Source: Rhynchopus sp. YZ270_cl-10 (Eukaryota > Euglenozoa > Diplonemea > Diplonemida > Diplonemidae). From it: 64,000 nt of DNA. The stretch covers positions 1,012,501 through 1,076,500 of the forward strand of contig OZ037850.1 of NCBI GenBank assembly GCA_964035575.1, given 5' to 3'. The notes below the pieces were generated by a model, which worked only from the letters and a program-made list of their open reading frames with translations, made no database searches and was not told the origin of the DNA. The translations under genes and the position numbers were made by a program. Positions 44,793-54,160 of this stretch are shown here, piece by piece. The first letter of the stretch is position 1; every line of letters starts with the position of its first letter.

Positions 44793-44890
44793 GAAGTGCT
44801 CTCTGGGGGTTTCGATAACCCGTGGAGAAGCAGTGCCTGCGTCCCGCCGGTGTCCCACGGTGAGGCGTTTGTGCGATTCATCTTTCAAAT
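44793..44890 (+). repeat. Dispersed repeat, family E
   Basis: GAAGTGCTCTCTGGGGGTTT, then CGATAACCCGTGGAG and CACGGTGAGGCGTTTG. It aligns with 4300-4390. Confidence 0.55.
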
Positions 44891-45453
44891 TTCCCCCCAT
44901 TTTAAAATACAACAAAACTATTTGCAGCCCCAGGAAAGGATTTTTGCAAATAAAAAGAAAATGACCTACATTAGTACAGCAAGGAGCCTTTGGTCTAAAT
45001 CAGACACATTTACTGCTGCTTTTTTTTTTTGAATATACGAGAATCGTCATATAAAAATAAAACTCTGTTTTTAGATAGTGCTTGCCGAATTACTCCCCAG
45101 ATTCATTCACTCAGGGACACTAATTCGAGCGATCAACGAAAAGGTTCCAACAAATGAGGTTTTCGTATAATTTTGCATCGGCAGAGTCCTTTTTTTTTTT
45201 TATCGATCGAGGTGACTAAGCGCACGAGGTTGAGAGGCATCTCCTAAACCCCTTTTTTTTTTGTTGAAGCACACAAAAGCGCAGTCTTCCCCCCCCATGC
45301 ACGAATCCCGCAAACTCTACGACACGTATTTGTGCACAGTAGTCACATTCGTCATATTTTTTCGGTTTTTCCCCCCTTCTTTGGTTACCATATTACATTG
45401 CTTAGCGGGGTTGGAGGGGATCAGGGGGGGAAGGGGATAACTGGTGGGTGTAT

Positions 45454-45537
45454 TGTGATAGTTGCACATAATGTATAATAGACATTCCGATACAGCTGTG
45501 TTGTAATGTGGAATATGTATTATAGGCAATTATCACA
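45454..45537. repeat. 84-bp imperfect inverted repeat (long hairpin)
   Basis: TGTGATAGTTGC, TATAATA and ATTCC on the left pair in order with GGAAT, TATTATA and GCAATTATCACA on the right, around a short central loop. The result is a long, slightly bulged stem like a small-RNA precursor or a collapsed fold-back element. Confidence 0.5.
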
Positions 45538-45992
45538 CTACAGCGATCAGAGATATGCCCGTGTACTGAATATTTCTGCTTGGGGATAATTACATCAGAA
45601 TCGATAATACAGCTATCGTCAAAGAAGAAAAGGGGTTTTTATAGTAAGTGATTGTTGTTCGCTTTTTCTCCCCCCTTTTGTTTTTCATTTTTTTCATCCC
45701 CAAGGGATAGGGGGTGAGAGAGACAAGATTGTCTGTAACGTACTGGTGTTTCTTACTGGTAAAAAAAAAATAAAGCAAAAAAATGCTTGCGATACTGATG
45801 TATTTTTCTTTCTCTTTTTTTTTCCCCCTTTCTCTTTTCCCCGTTCAGTTATGGCAAAAACGTTAAAGCTAAACCATACAAAATTCCCCCCATCCCCCTC
45901 CCCACACACTTCAAAACACCTTTTTGTTGTCGTTATTGTTGTTGTTTTTGGCTTGGAAGAAAATGTGTGCTATGTGCATTTTTTTTCTTTTG

Positions 45993-46045
45993 CATGAGCT
46001 CGACCGAGATGCGTTTTTAGCACATTTCAACTACTCTTTGAGACT
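45993..46045 (+). repeat. Short repeat shared with 54346-54395
   Basis: CATGAGCTCGACCGAGATGC, then GTTTTTAGCACATTTCAAC and TACTCTT. The same order, with a few substitutions, is seen at 54346-54395, 187 bp before an acyltransferase gene. Confidence 0.45.
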
Positions 46046-46248
46046 CATTTTCGTCTTTCAAGTACTCCCCCCTTTTATATTCTCCCATTTTCCCTATGTG
46101 TCGGATGCATTACATAGTTGAGGTATCGACCATACCAATATAAAAAAAAAAGGAAAACTGATTCTTCCCCCTTTTTCCCGATTCTTTTCAAATAGCCCTT
46201 CCCAATCAGGTTGGGGAAAATGACTGTGCCTGCTTTACAGTTTCCCTC

Positions 46249-46315
46249 AGCACTCTGGGGGGTCGATAACCTGCGCAGTGTCAGTGCATTTCTGTCCCGG
46301 AGGCGTTTTTATACC
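46249..46315 (+). repeat. Dispersed repeat, family E (diverged)
   Basis: AGCACTCTGGGGGGTCGATA, then ACCTGCGCAGTG and GGAGGCG. It lies about 200 bp before the WD40 gene start. Confidence 0.4.
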
Positions 46316-46508
46316 ATCAACTTCGAATAATTGAGGACTGCTTTTTTTCCCCTTCCCGTGATGTTCACGCATCCGTTCCTCGTCTATCTCTCGTTTCGTG
46401 GATACCATATTTCAAAGCACCATACACCATACCCAGCTTTAAAACACCACACGCATACCCCCTTTCGTTCTTCTTTTTCTTCTTCTTCTTCTCACCTCTT
46501 CCCCCCCT

Positions 46509-47687
46509 ATGGAGGTTGTTGTCATCGCTGCCGATACCGGCGTGAGCTGCACTGTATGTGTTGCTGAGGATGAAACCGTTGGTGGTTTGAAGATGCTTGC
46601 GATGGAAGGGTTGAAGGCAACTGCGGATGGAGCGGAGTACGTCGAACTGCGCAATGGGAACGATGTGGTTGGGTATGACGATACGACCGAGGTGCGTCAC
46701 ACGGACATCTGCGCGAACGACGAGCTGGAGGTCGCTATCAAGCAGGACATGACGATCAACGCACCCTGCCAATATGCAGGACACACCGAGAAGATCAAAG
46801 CAGCCGACATCACCCCATGCGGCAAATTCCTCTACACCGCAGGCACCGACAACACCGTCCGTCAATGGAGCACTATCACCGGAACCTGCCGCAAAGTCAT
46901 GAAACGCCACACTGCCCCTGTCTACTGCGTCTGCGCCTCTCCAGCAGGCGACCGCGCATTCAGCGGCGGCTCCGACCAGACCATCGTAGTCTGGGACACC
47001 CTCTCCGGGAAATGCGAAACAGTGTTCCGAGGACACATGGGGACCGTCGACTCTCTCACCACATCGCGCTGTGGAGGCAGGCTCTTCAGTGCAGGGTTTG
47101 ATAAGACAATCAGAGTGTGGGACATCGTCAACCTTAAATCCGATGGTGTGCTAGGGGGTCTGGAGGGATGGGTGTCGGGGCTTGCGTTGTGTCCGCTCAG
47201 AGGGCAAACGTTGTACAGCTGCAGTTGGGACAAATCGATCCGGTATTTTAACATTAGGCAGAGAAAGTGCGATGCAATGGAGCGTTCGGAGACGTTGGTG
47301 TACAGCATTGCGCTGTCGCCGATGGGGGATGTGTTGTATAGTTCAGAGCGTGCAGGGATCCGTATGTGGAGTGCAAGACATCTGCGGCCATTGGGGACGA
47401 TGAAGTGTGCAAAGAAAAAGGCAGAGTTCCTCAACATAGTGGTCACCCCCTCAGGCACGCAAGTGTTAGGCTGTCACGCAGGTTGTGTGTACATCTTCGA
47501 CACAACAGCCCGCGCCTGTGTCGCCACCCTCCAAACCACCCCAAACCACTGCTACGTCAAAATCTCCCCGTGTGGTGAGTTCATCTTCACGTATGGTGGT
47601 ACGTCGACGTCAGTTGCGGTGCACCGCCTCTCGTCAATGCGCAACAGAGTAACTACAGGGCAAGATGACGGATGTGCAGTCATGTAG
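46509..47687 (+). CDS. Ubiquitin-like plus seven-blade WD40 protein with CaaX box
   Basis: A single exon encodes 392 residues from ATG at 46509 to TAG. Residues 1-76 look ubiquitin-like (MEVVVIAADTG strand, ETVGGLKMLAMEG helix, DELEVAI last strand). Seven WD-type blades follow from about residue 90, with clear ends such as DNTVRQW, DQTIVVWD and DKTIRVWD. The C-terminus is CAVM, a CaaX box of farnesyl type because X is Met. This predicts a prenylated, membrane-tethered propeller adaptor. The gene at 19410 has the same domain order but a basic tail in place of a CaaX box. The function is unknown; a signalling or ubiquitin-pathway scaffold is possible. Confidence 0.85.
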   Translation: MEVVVIAADTGVSCTVCVAEDETVGGLKMLAMEGLKATADGAEYVELRNGNDVVGYDDTTEVRHTDICANDELEVAIKQDMTINAPCQYAGHTEKIKAADITPCGKFLYTAGTDNTVRQWSTITGTCRKVMKRHTAPVYCVCASPAGDRAFSGGSDQTIVVWDTLSGKCETVFRGHMGTVDSLTTSRCGGRLFSAGFDKTIRVWDIVNLKSDGVLGGLEGWVSGLALCPLRGQTLYSCSWDKSIRYFNIRQRKCDAMERSETLVYSIALSPMGDVLYSSERAGIRMWSARHLRPLGTMKCAKKKAEFLNIVVTPSGTQVLGCHAGCVYIFDTTARACVATLQTTPNHCYVKISPCGEFIFTYGGTSTSVAVHRLSSMRNRVTTGQDDGCAVM

Positions 47688-48119
47688 AGTTTTCTTCTTC
47701 TTTGCAACTTTCAATTCTGTGAACTGAAAGTATATGAATCTAATTCTTTGCTTACATGAAGTGTGATGAAAGAAATGTGTGATTAGAAACTAAACCGATA
47801 AGTGTGCGCTCATTTGTTACTCATGACTTTTCCTTGTTTACCCCCTTTCACCCAAAACGCGTGCGCCATATAGGCAAGCAACCTATATGGCTGCGATCAA
47901 CGAAAAAAAAATGGTTGATTAATAAGTCACCCAGAAATGTCTGGCTTCGGTTCGTCTCATAAGCTTTTTTATTGGGGTGGATCAAAGTGGCCATACAATT
48001 TAGAGTGCGGCGGGGAAAATACGGCTACTCTTTTTTCACGCCGTGCTGTAAAGTCACTTTTTTCTACTCTGGTTGTGAAGACTTTTGTTGGAACTGGTCA
48101 ATGAAAACTACTAATTCTT

Positions 48120-48201
48120 GTTAAATTATATCCCGAAAATTTAACGAATCCCCCTCGTGACCCACAACTCACTGCGTTAAATTGTGGGGATATAATTTAA
48201 C
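48120..48201. mobile_element. 82-bp TIR element
   Basis: The perfect 15-bp ends GTTAAATTATATCCC and GGGATATAATTTAAC enclose 52 bp. The similarity extends inward through AATTTAAC-type words. No clear target duplication is seen. Confidence 0.55.
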
Positions 48202-48863
48202 GGTAAATTATGAGTTATTTTTCTGCGCTGACTTTTTCTATTCGCTCTCTTTTAAAGATCCCGTGAAGGAAAATTGTGGCTGTACCCGTGATAGTAGTCT
48301 GAAATCGAGAAAAAAAATATACCCATCCTGTGTCTGTTGGGCGGTGTGCACTTTCAGCGTTCTGTGTTATGAGGTAAGTTTTGTTTTTATGGCGGATGGC
48401 GGGGTAAACCACTTCCAAGCCGTTTGTCTTTGTTTTCTCTCCCTCCCTTCCTCCCCAAAAAAAAAAAAACAGTGCGAAACCAACGAAAGTTTCTGATACC
48501 TTCTTAAACTGCGTTTTTCTTGTTTTTTTTTCCCCTCTGATTTTTTGGCGTATCCTAAGTTCCACTTCCACTTTTTTTCGCGCCACTCAAGTTAAGAAGA
48601 AAACTTGGCTGTGTACGACGAGAACTGTGCTCCCCTGATCCTGATTTCTTTTTCTATTTGTACACCTCTTCACACTCGTTAAAACCACTGTTCGATCCGA
48701 ACTGGGTAGAGTATGGGTTTTGTGTCTCCCCTCCCCTTCTCACCTGAGCAGCTTCGCCACTTAGGTTTAAATGCCCTTACGAGGCTCTTTTTTCTTTGTT
48801 TTTTTTTGGTGGTGCCTGCATCCACCTTGAGGTGTCTTGACGTTATCAAGTTCACTATTTGTC

Positions 48864-48900
48864 AAAGGTGACTAAGCACGAGAGGCTTAGGATTATCTTA
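48864..48900 (+). repeat. Dispersed hairpin, family A (near-consensus)
   Basis: AAAGGTGACTAAGCACGAGA is followed by GGCTTAGGATTATCTTA. The CTAAGC/GCTTAG stem, ACGAGAG loop, GA bulge and outer arm are all present. Confidence 0.7.
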
Positions 48901-49023
48901 TAAACCTTTCTTCGTCTTCAACTATACAGCAGAGAGACTGAGGTACACATTTACACTCTTTTCTTTATGTGTGTTGTGCCTCCGCCGTTTCCAGTTTTTC
49001 CAGCGCGATAGCGATAGTGGTAA

Positions 49024-49070
49024 AGATGTGTGTGTGTGTGTGCACAAGAGGCACATTCATCTTTCAAGTT
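49024..49070 (+). repeat. Dispersed hairpin, family B (near-consensus)
   Basis: GATG, an expanded TG repeat, then TGCACAAGAGGCACATTC and ATCTTTCAAGTTTTC. The TG run lengthens the upper stem region. It is 124 bp from a family A copy. Confidence 0.65.
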
Positions 49071-49280
49071 TTCTTTTCTTGGCAAAATAGTTGTAGATCA
49101 GCTATCCTCTTTCCCGATTTCAGGCTTTAATGTAGCTGATTTTTTTGTGCGTAACTTCTCGTATCTCTAGAAATCGAAAAAAAAAACCCCCAAGGAAAAG
49201 GGGGAGGGTGGGGAATAGAATTTTATGTTCCCGGTATTGCTGAGGAACAGCCCTGCCCTCTAGTGTTTTTGTGCTTTCTT

Positions 49281-49350
49281 GTGCGCTCATCCGGATGGCT
49301 GGCATCGTAAGTGGGTCAGTCGGGAGGTGCCTGTAACCACAGTTTTTATT
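49281..49350 (+). repeat. Dispersed repeat, family F
   Basis: GTGCGCTCATCCGGATGGCT, then GGCATCGTAAGTGGGTCAGT and GGGAGGTGCCTG, with a shortened tail. A family A hairpin follows at 49518. Confidence 0.6.
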
Positions 49351-49517
49351 GGCTTGAAATAATTGCCAAGGTCTTTGTCCGTTTTGTTCTGTTTTTGTTT
49401 TGATATTTTTGTTGCTTCACACAAAACTATGCCTCATGCACAGGGTCCCTGGCTGAGCGTAGCCCATTATTTAAAGAAACATTAAGGTGGTCACATGCCA
49501 ACTATTTGTGGTGACTG

Positions 49518-49555
49518 TAAGGTGACTAAGCACCGAGGCTTGGTTTCACATTACA
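49518..49555 (+). repeat. Dispersed hairpin, family A (diverged)
   Basis: TAAGGTGACTAAGCACCGAG is followed by GCTTGGTTTCACATTAC. The outer arm pairs more weakly. Confidence 0.5.
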
Positions 49556-50318
49556 CAATTGGATCTTTTATTTTTGTTGCCAAGGCCTTGGCAATATAGA
49601 AACAATGAAAAGTACGTTCCGACAAATTTGTTTGTTTGTTTTCCCACCACACATACCACAGGAGTTAGTTTCTGTCTAAAAGGGAGAAGTTGGGGCAGCC
49701 AAGAAGTTGCCGAAAAAAAGGCAGCTTTATTTTTCCCCTTCAAAATGCATGACCAACCCATTGAGTATTATTTTGTTTTTTTCCCCTTTTCCAACACAAC
49801 GTAGCTCGAAAAATCCGATTGTGAAGACAATATATTTGCGATTTTTCTCTTTTTTTAAAGAACCCCTAATAGTCCTTTTCATATCCTGAGTGAAAATGGA
49901 AAAGCTTTTTCAAAAAAAAAAAAAACCTGTTACAAAATAACTTCACCTCGAAGTTATATTACCGACCACTTCTTTGTCTATACCAGCAATCATACTATTT
50001 TCATAACCCCTTTGGGGAACAGCTCTTCGTTTAAAAAAAACGAACCGTACAATGATATCACAAATGTGATTTACATGATTTTTCTTCGCTCTGAAGATAC
50101 AACACAAATTATTTTAAAAGAAATGCCACCATCTCTCTTTTCTATGAATTGCAAGCATACGGCATGTACAGCCCATAAGCCTTTTCCCCCTAAAAGGTTA
50201 CCTTTTAGGTGTTGATTAGATGCAAGGAACTGATGTCCCGTGGTTTATCAAACCCCCAGCAGTATTTTGCATTCGGGAGTTGCTCACAGGAAAGCATTGC
50301 CACAGTAATTTACCCATT

Positions 50319-50415
50319 ACACCTTCTGTTATTGGCCGCAGGGAACTTGTGGTTTCATCCGGATGGCTGGCATCGTGCGTAGGTCAGGCGGAGGTGCCTG
50401 CATCGGCAACTATTC
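50319..50415 (+). repeat. Dispersed repeat, family F (long copy)
   Basis: TACACCTTCTGTTATTGGCC, then TTTCATCCGGATGGCTGGCA and GGAGGTGCCTGCATCGGCAA. It matches 22395-22490 end to end and is followed by a family A hairpin at 50467, as in that copy. Confidence 0.65.
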
Positions 50416-50466
50416 CTTTCTTTTGTGCTATTTTTTTTTTTTTGCTGCGCGATAACGAATGTGATC

Positions 50467-50502
50467 AAGGTGACTAAGCACAAGAGGCTTAGGATCATCT
50501 TA
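50467..50502 (+). repeat. Dispersed hairpin, family A (near-consensus)
   Basis: AAGGTGACTAAGCACAAGAG is followed by GCTTAGGATCATCTTA and then TAAACTTTCTTTC, the typical 3' flank. Confidence 0.7.
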
Positions 50503-51373
50503 TAAACTTTCTTTCTTTTTTCTTTTCAGTGCCGTCCGCAGGTTACGAGACGTTTTGCACTTTTTGTTTCCATTTTTTTTTTTTTTTTGGGTCGCAAGAG
50601 ATGCGTGGTCCGCAGCTGCTGTGGTGGGTTGTGTTTAATAATATGTGGTGCCTTTTCTTTTTTGCCCTGCGAACCAATAGCAGCAAAATAAGCAGAAGAA
50701 AAAGTTCATATCACACACCCTGCCCCCCCCTCTTTTGCAGCCACCACACATACAACGTTGTGCACTCACGAACAAAAGCCTTTATTTATCACCATAGGCA
50801 TTTTTTCTTTAATACTGATGTGAGCCAGGGTTTAATACAGGACTCGGGATACAAATTTCCCTTAGCGTCAGGTCTGTGGACCACCCCTTTAATTTTCGTC
50901 ACCTCATGAAATGAAAGGAGGAAATAGAAACAAAGCATTTTGAACACACTTTGCGGTTCTGGGGACGCACCGCGCTCCTCACCAAAACAGGTCGAGGTGT
51001 GTGCGTTTCACCACAACCTCTCTCCCATGGGTTTTATCTTATATTTATGAGTGTTAAGTTTCTATTTTGGTGGATTGTGACTCAATTTGCGAGAGGGGTG
51101 TAGCTATACACCCCCCTGTATTAAGCCCTGTGTGAGCAAGATGCACATCTTTCAAGTCTTCTTTTCCCAATATACAATTCAATAAATTCCTTTTTTTTCA
51201 CTGCCTATGTACGGTAGCTGACCCTCCCCCACTCCCCCAAACCCAAAAACCCACCAAAACATTTGATGCTTTCATTCGAAACGATTTTCTTTCCTCCCTC
51301 TTTTATTCCTCCTCCTCCCCCTCTTCCTCCTAATATCACCAACTTTGTATGTACAGAAACACACAAAAAAAAA

Positions 51374-52501
51374 ATGTACATCGGAAGATGGGTTCCAGTC
51401 ACAGTAACATCTGGGGAAGAGGTGTTGCGACAGATTCATGAATTTGTAGAAAGCTTCCGTATGTTGAGCGGGTCGGTCCCTGCGGATGATATGGTGGCTA
51501 TCACGGAGAAGAGAATCCTACAGATGCTTAAGAGCGCTTCACTCCGTCTTGAGGTTATTACTGCATTTATTGACGCGCATCAACACCTTGCGAATAAAAA
51601 TCAGGACCGTTTGCAGGCGTCTGCCAGACATTTGGTGTTACTGCTCGCTCAGGAAGGGATTGGAAATGATGACGAACAAAGTGCCTCTGGGACTGCAGAC
51701 ACCCACAACAACAACAGCAAACCATCGAATGTCTCACAAAAGCGCTTTGGCGGTGCACAACAGGCGTCCGTCTCATTCTATGAAGATCCGCAAGAAAAGG
51801 CCGAAGCAACAGAGGCCAAAGAAGAATCGAAGTCCGCCATGCTAGGCGACGACACCAGCGGCTTCACCTCCCAAACCGGCCCTGCCACCACCATCGGCGA
51901 AGAATCGATGTACCTACAACAACTCAAAACACGCGAAGAAGCGCTTCGCTACAAACTCCAATTCTCCACCGAACGCGAACAAGAGGTTCTCCAACGCCTC
52001 GTTGCCGTCGAACAAGAGAACCTCCGCCTAGAACGAGCCATCCTAGAGATATCAGAAAGCCGCGAACGCATGAAAGGGCTTGTAGAAGAACAGGTGTACA
52101 CACAGTCGTTGCATACGCGGATTATGGGTCTGCTGCATCTCGAGCGGAATAGAAACCTCGACTCGCGGATTACAAGAGGGGTGATGTTCTGGTGCGCAAC
52201 GTTTCTCTTTGTGTTGTATTCGTGGGTAACCTTCCTGCACCCGGTGGTCGAGATGTATGCTGTCCTGCGTATGTCCAGTACACGTTCGATGCCGCAGTTT
52301 GCGGCCTTCTTCCTTGACGGCTGCATTGCCTCTGCCATCATGGCTGCAGTACACGAGTGGGGGTCGTATGCCATTCACGATCTCTGTCACGGAGCCTCGC
52401 GCTGGCTTCTGGTCACCCTCTCGCAAGCAGCAGAGGAAAATGAATCGAGCAGAGGCGATGAGGTGCGTACACCTACCTCATCTGCGTTGGGGGTGGCATA
52501 A
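51374..52501 (+). CDS. Coiled-coil protein with C-terminal membrane segments
   Basis: The ATG at 51374, after an A-rich leader, opens a 375-residue frame ending in TAA. The frame is open further up, but that part is Pro/Phe low-complexity. Residues 1-100 are helical and soluble. Residues 120-175 are a Gln/Asn/Glu-rich linker. Residues 179-245 are a strong coiled coil (heptads of Leu with Glu/Arg). Two hydrophobic segments lie near 270-292 and 309-331, and the tail is polar. This layout suits a membrane-anchored tether or golgin-like protein, but the family is not recognised. It lies 140 bp before the aminotransferase gene in the same direction. Confidence 0.75.
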   Translation: MYIGRWVPVTVTSGEEVLRQIHEFVESFRMLSGSVPADDMVAITEKRILQMLKSASLRLEVITAFIDAHQHLANKNQDRLQASARHLVLLLAQEGIGNDDEQSASGTADTHNNNSKPSNVSQKRFGGAQQASVSFYEDPQEKAEATEAKEESKSAMLGDDTSGFTSQTGPATTIGEESMYLQQLKTREEALRYKLQFSTEREQEVLQRLVAVEQENLRLERAILEISESRERMKGLVEEQVYTQSLHTRIMGLLHLERNRNLDSRITRGVMFWCATFLFVLYSWVTFLHPVVEMYAVLRMSSTRSMPQFAAFFLDGCIASAIMAAVHEWGSYAIHDLCHGASRWLLVTLSQAAEENESSRGDEVRTPTSSALGVA

Positions 52502-52641
52502 AAGGGGATATGGGGTAGATTTAGAACTGTTATTTAGAAACTAAAGGATTTGTTTTTATGTCTCTTTTTTAGCATTACCTCGGTTCAAATACCAAATTCC
52601 GAATTTCAAAAAAAAACAGGAAAAAATAAAAACAAAACACA

Positions 52642-53868
52642 ATGTCCCTCGCACGCTGTTGGGGCCGTGTGACCAACCTGACCATGACAAAGGGTCTGGG
52701 AAGCACAGTGTGGGATGTTGATGGGAAGTCGTACATTGACTGTGCCTCTGGGATCGCTGTCACGAATGTCGGGCACTGCCATCCCCAGGTTGTGGAGGCG
52801 ATCAAGGTGCAGGCGGAGAAGATGATCCATTGCCAGGTGAACTGCCATTACAACGACACGCTGCTGGAGTTTACGAGGCGTTTTGAGAAGCATATGCCGG
52901 AGGGGATTGATAACTTCTTCTTTTGCAACTCCGGAGCGGAGGCGACAGAGGGGTCCGCCAAGCTTGTCCGTGCTGCGACACAGCGTATGAACATCCTAGC
53001 GATGGAGAGCGCCTTCCACGGACGCACCGCTACAGCCATGGCGCTCACGTCCTCAGGCTCCCGCTATACGTCACCCAACTTCCCGACTGCCGCCAACATC
53101 CATCACGTCCACCGCCCTCTCAACGCAGAAGACGTCTCAAACTGTATCCGCTCCCTCGAACTCTACTCGCGAGGCAAAATGGATTGGTCGACCGTCGCAG
53201 GAGTGCTCATTGAACCAGTCCAAGGGGAGGGAGGGTTTCACAAAATGGAGGAAGCCTGGATGAACCACCTCCGCAAAAAATGCACGGAGAACGGCGCGTT
53301 GTTCTGTGTCGATGAGATTCAGAGCGGGTTCTGCAGGTCTGGGAAGATGTTTGGGTTTGAGCACTTCCCGCATGCGAAGCCGGATGTGGTTTTGTTTGGG
53401 AAGGGGATTGCGGCGGGCATGCCTTTTGCGGGGTTTGCTGCTTCCAAGAAGGTTATGGACAGCCTTGAACCGGGCATGCATGGGGGCACCTACGGTGGCA
53501 ACCCTGTTGCCGCTGCGGCAGCGTTGGCGGTGTTAGATATCATGGAGGACCCGACCTTCCTTCCAAACGCAAACGCCAGGGCAAAGCAGTTCGAAGACGG
53601 TCTCACACTCCTCCAGGAAACGTACAGTGTCATCCGCGACGTTCGCGCAACCGGCATGATGATTGCCTTCGACATGCCCACCAATGAAGACGCAAAAAAA
53701 CTCATCCACCACATGCTCTCGCAGCACATCCTCATGTTCGCACCATGCGGCATTGAAGGAAGAACCCTCCGCCTCATGCCACCACTGGTTATCACCCCCG
53801 AAGAGGTTGCCAAGGTGCTCGACTGCCTCGAAAAGACCTGCCAAGCGCTTTTCTCTGAAAGATACTGA
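52642..53868 (+). CDS. Class-III PLP-dependent aminotransferase (GABA/acetylornithine type)
   Basis: A single exon encodes 408 residues from ATG (leader AAAACAAAACACA) to TGA. Fold-type I hallmarks are present: GIAVTNVGHCHP near residue 40, the phosphate-binding SGAEATE (97-103), AFHGRT, the cofactor Asp in DEIQSGFCR (Asp224), and the Schiff-base lysine in FGKGIAAGMP (Lys254). These are followed by HGGTYGGNPVAAAAALAVLD, close to 4-aminobutyrate aminotransferases; acetylornithine aminotransferase is the main alternative. All key residues are intact. The N-terminus has no clear targeting peptide, so a cytosolic location is likely. The exact amino donor is not certain. Confidence 0.9.
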   Translation: MSLARCWGRVTNLTMTKGLGSTVWDVDGKSYIDCASGIAVTNVGHCHPQVVEAIKVQAEKMIHCQVNCHYNDTLLEFTRRFEKHMPEGIDNFFFCNSGAEATEGSAKLVRAATQRMNILAMESAFHGRTATAMALTSSGSRYTSPNFPTAANIHHVHRPLNAEDVSNCIRSLELYSRGKMDWSTVAGVLIEPVQGEGGFHKMEEAWMNHLRKKCTENGALFCVDEIQSGFCRSGKMFGFEHFPHAKPDVVLFGKGIAAGMPFAGFAASKKVMDSLEPGMHGGTYGGNPVAAAAALAVLDIMEDPTFLPNANARAKQFEDGLTLLQETYSVIRDVRATGMMIAFDMPTNEDAKKLIHHMLSQHILMFAPCGIEGRTLRLMPPLVITPEEVAKVLDCLEKTCQALFSERY

Positions 53869-53902
53869 CGTGAGTTTTTTTCTCCCCCCTTAAAAAAAAA
53901 CG

Positions 53903-53930
53903 TTGAGGGTTGAGGGTTGAGGGTTGAGGG
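53903..53930 (+). repeat. Telomere-like tandem (TTGAGGG)4
   Basis: Four exact tandem copies of TTGAGGG lie 35 bp after the aminotransferase stop. Four GGG runs give G-quadruplex potential. Confidence 0.8.
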
Positions 53931-54122
53931 TGCTGTAAGGGGGTGGTATTTGAGAATCTGTGTTTTTATATTTTTTTTGGACGCATCCAATTCCATATTA
54001 CAAAAAAGAGCAAAAAAGCGAGACATGTGCCCGGCTAGACTTATCTTGAAGACTCATTACTATTATAAAGTTTTTTCGGGGGAAAGCCGATTCTTACGGA
54101 AGTAGGGGACATTTTTCGCTCG

Positions 54123-54160
54123 AGATGTGCATGCATATGAGCCATATTCAACTTTTCTCT
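54123..54160 (+). repeat. Dispersed hairpin, family B (diverged)
   Basis: GAGATGTGCATGCATATGAG is followed by CCATATTCAACTTTTCTC. The inner stem is altered to a GCATGC/CATATG-like palindrome. Confidence 0.4.

Larger units (their letters stand above)
41357..46508. other. Long non-coding stretch with dense hairpins
   Basis: No gene is supported over 5.1 kb. It has family A hairpins at about 41507, 41578, 42618, 42798, 44335 and 45209, a B hairpin at 42295, F repeats at 41941 (weak) and 42855, E repeats at 44793 and 46249, and an 84-bp inverted repeat at 45454-45537. Long frames here are Phe/Lys low-complexity. Confidence 0.65.
47688..51373. other. Non-coding stretch with hairpins and a small TIR element
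   Basis: No gene is supported over 3.7 kb. It contains an 82-bp TIR element (48120-48201), A and B hairpins at 48864, 49024, 49518 and 50467, F repeats at 49281 and 50319, and palindromes CCATATAGG...CCTATATGG near 47870 and GCCAAGGCCTTGGC near 49577. Confidence 0.65.

Noticed and set aside
52578-52595. B-box-like GGTTCAAATACC before the aminotransferase gene
   Set aside because: There is no A box or acceptor stem upstream.
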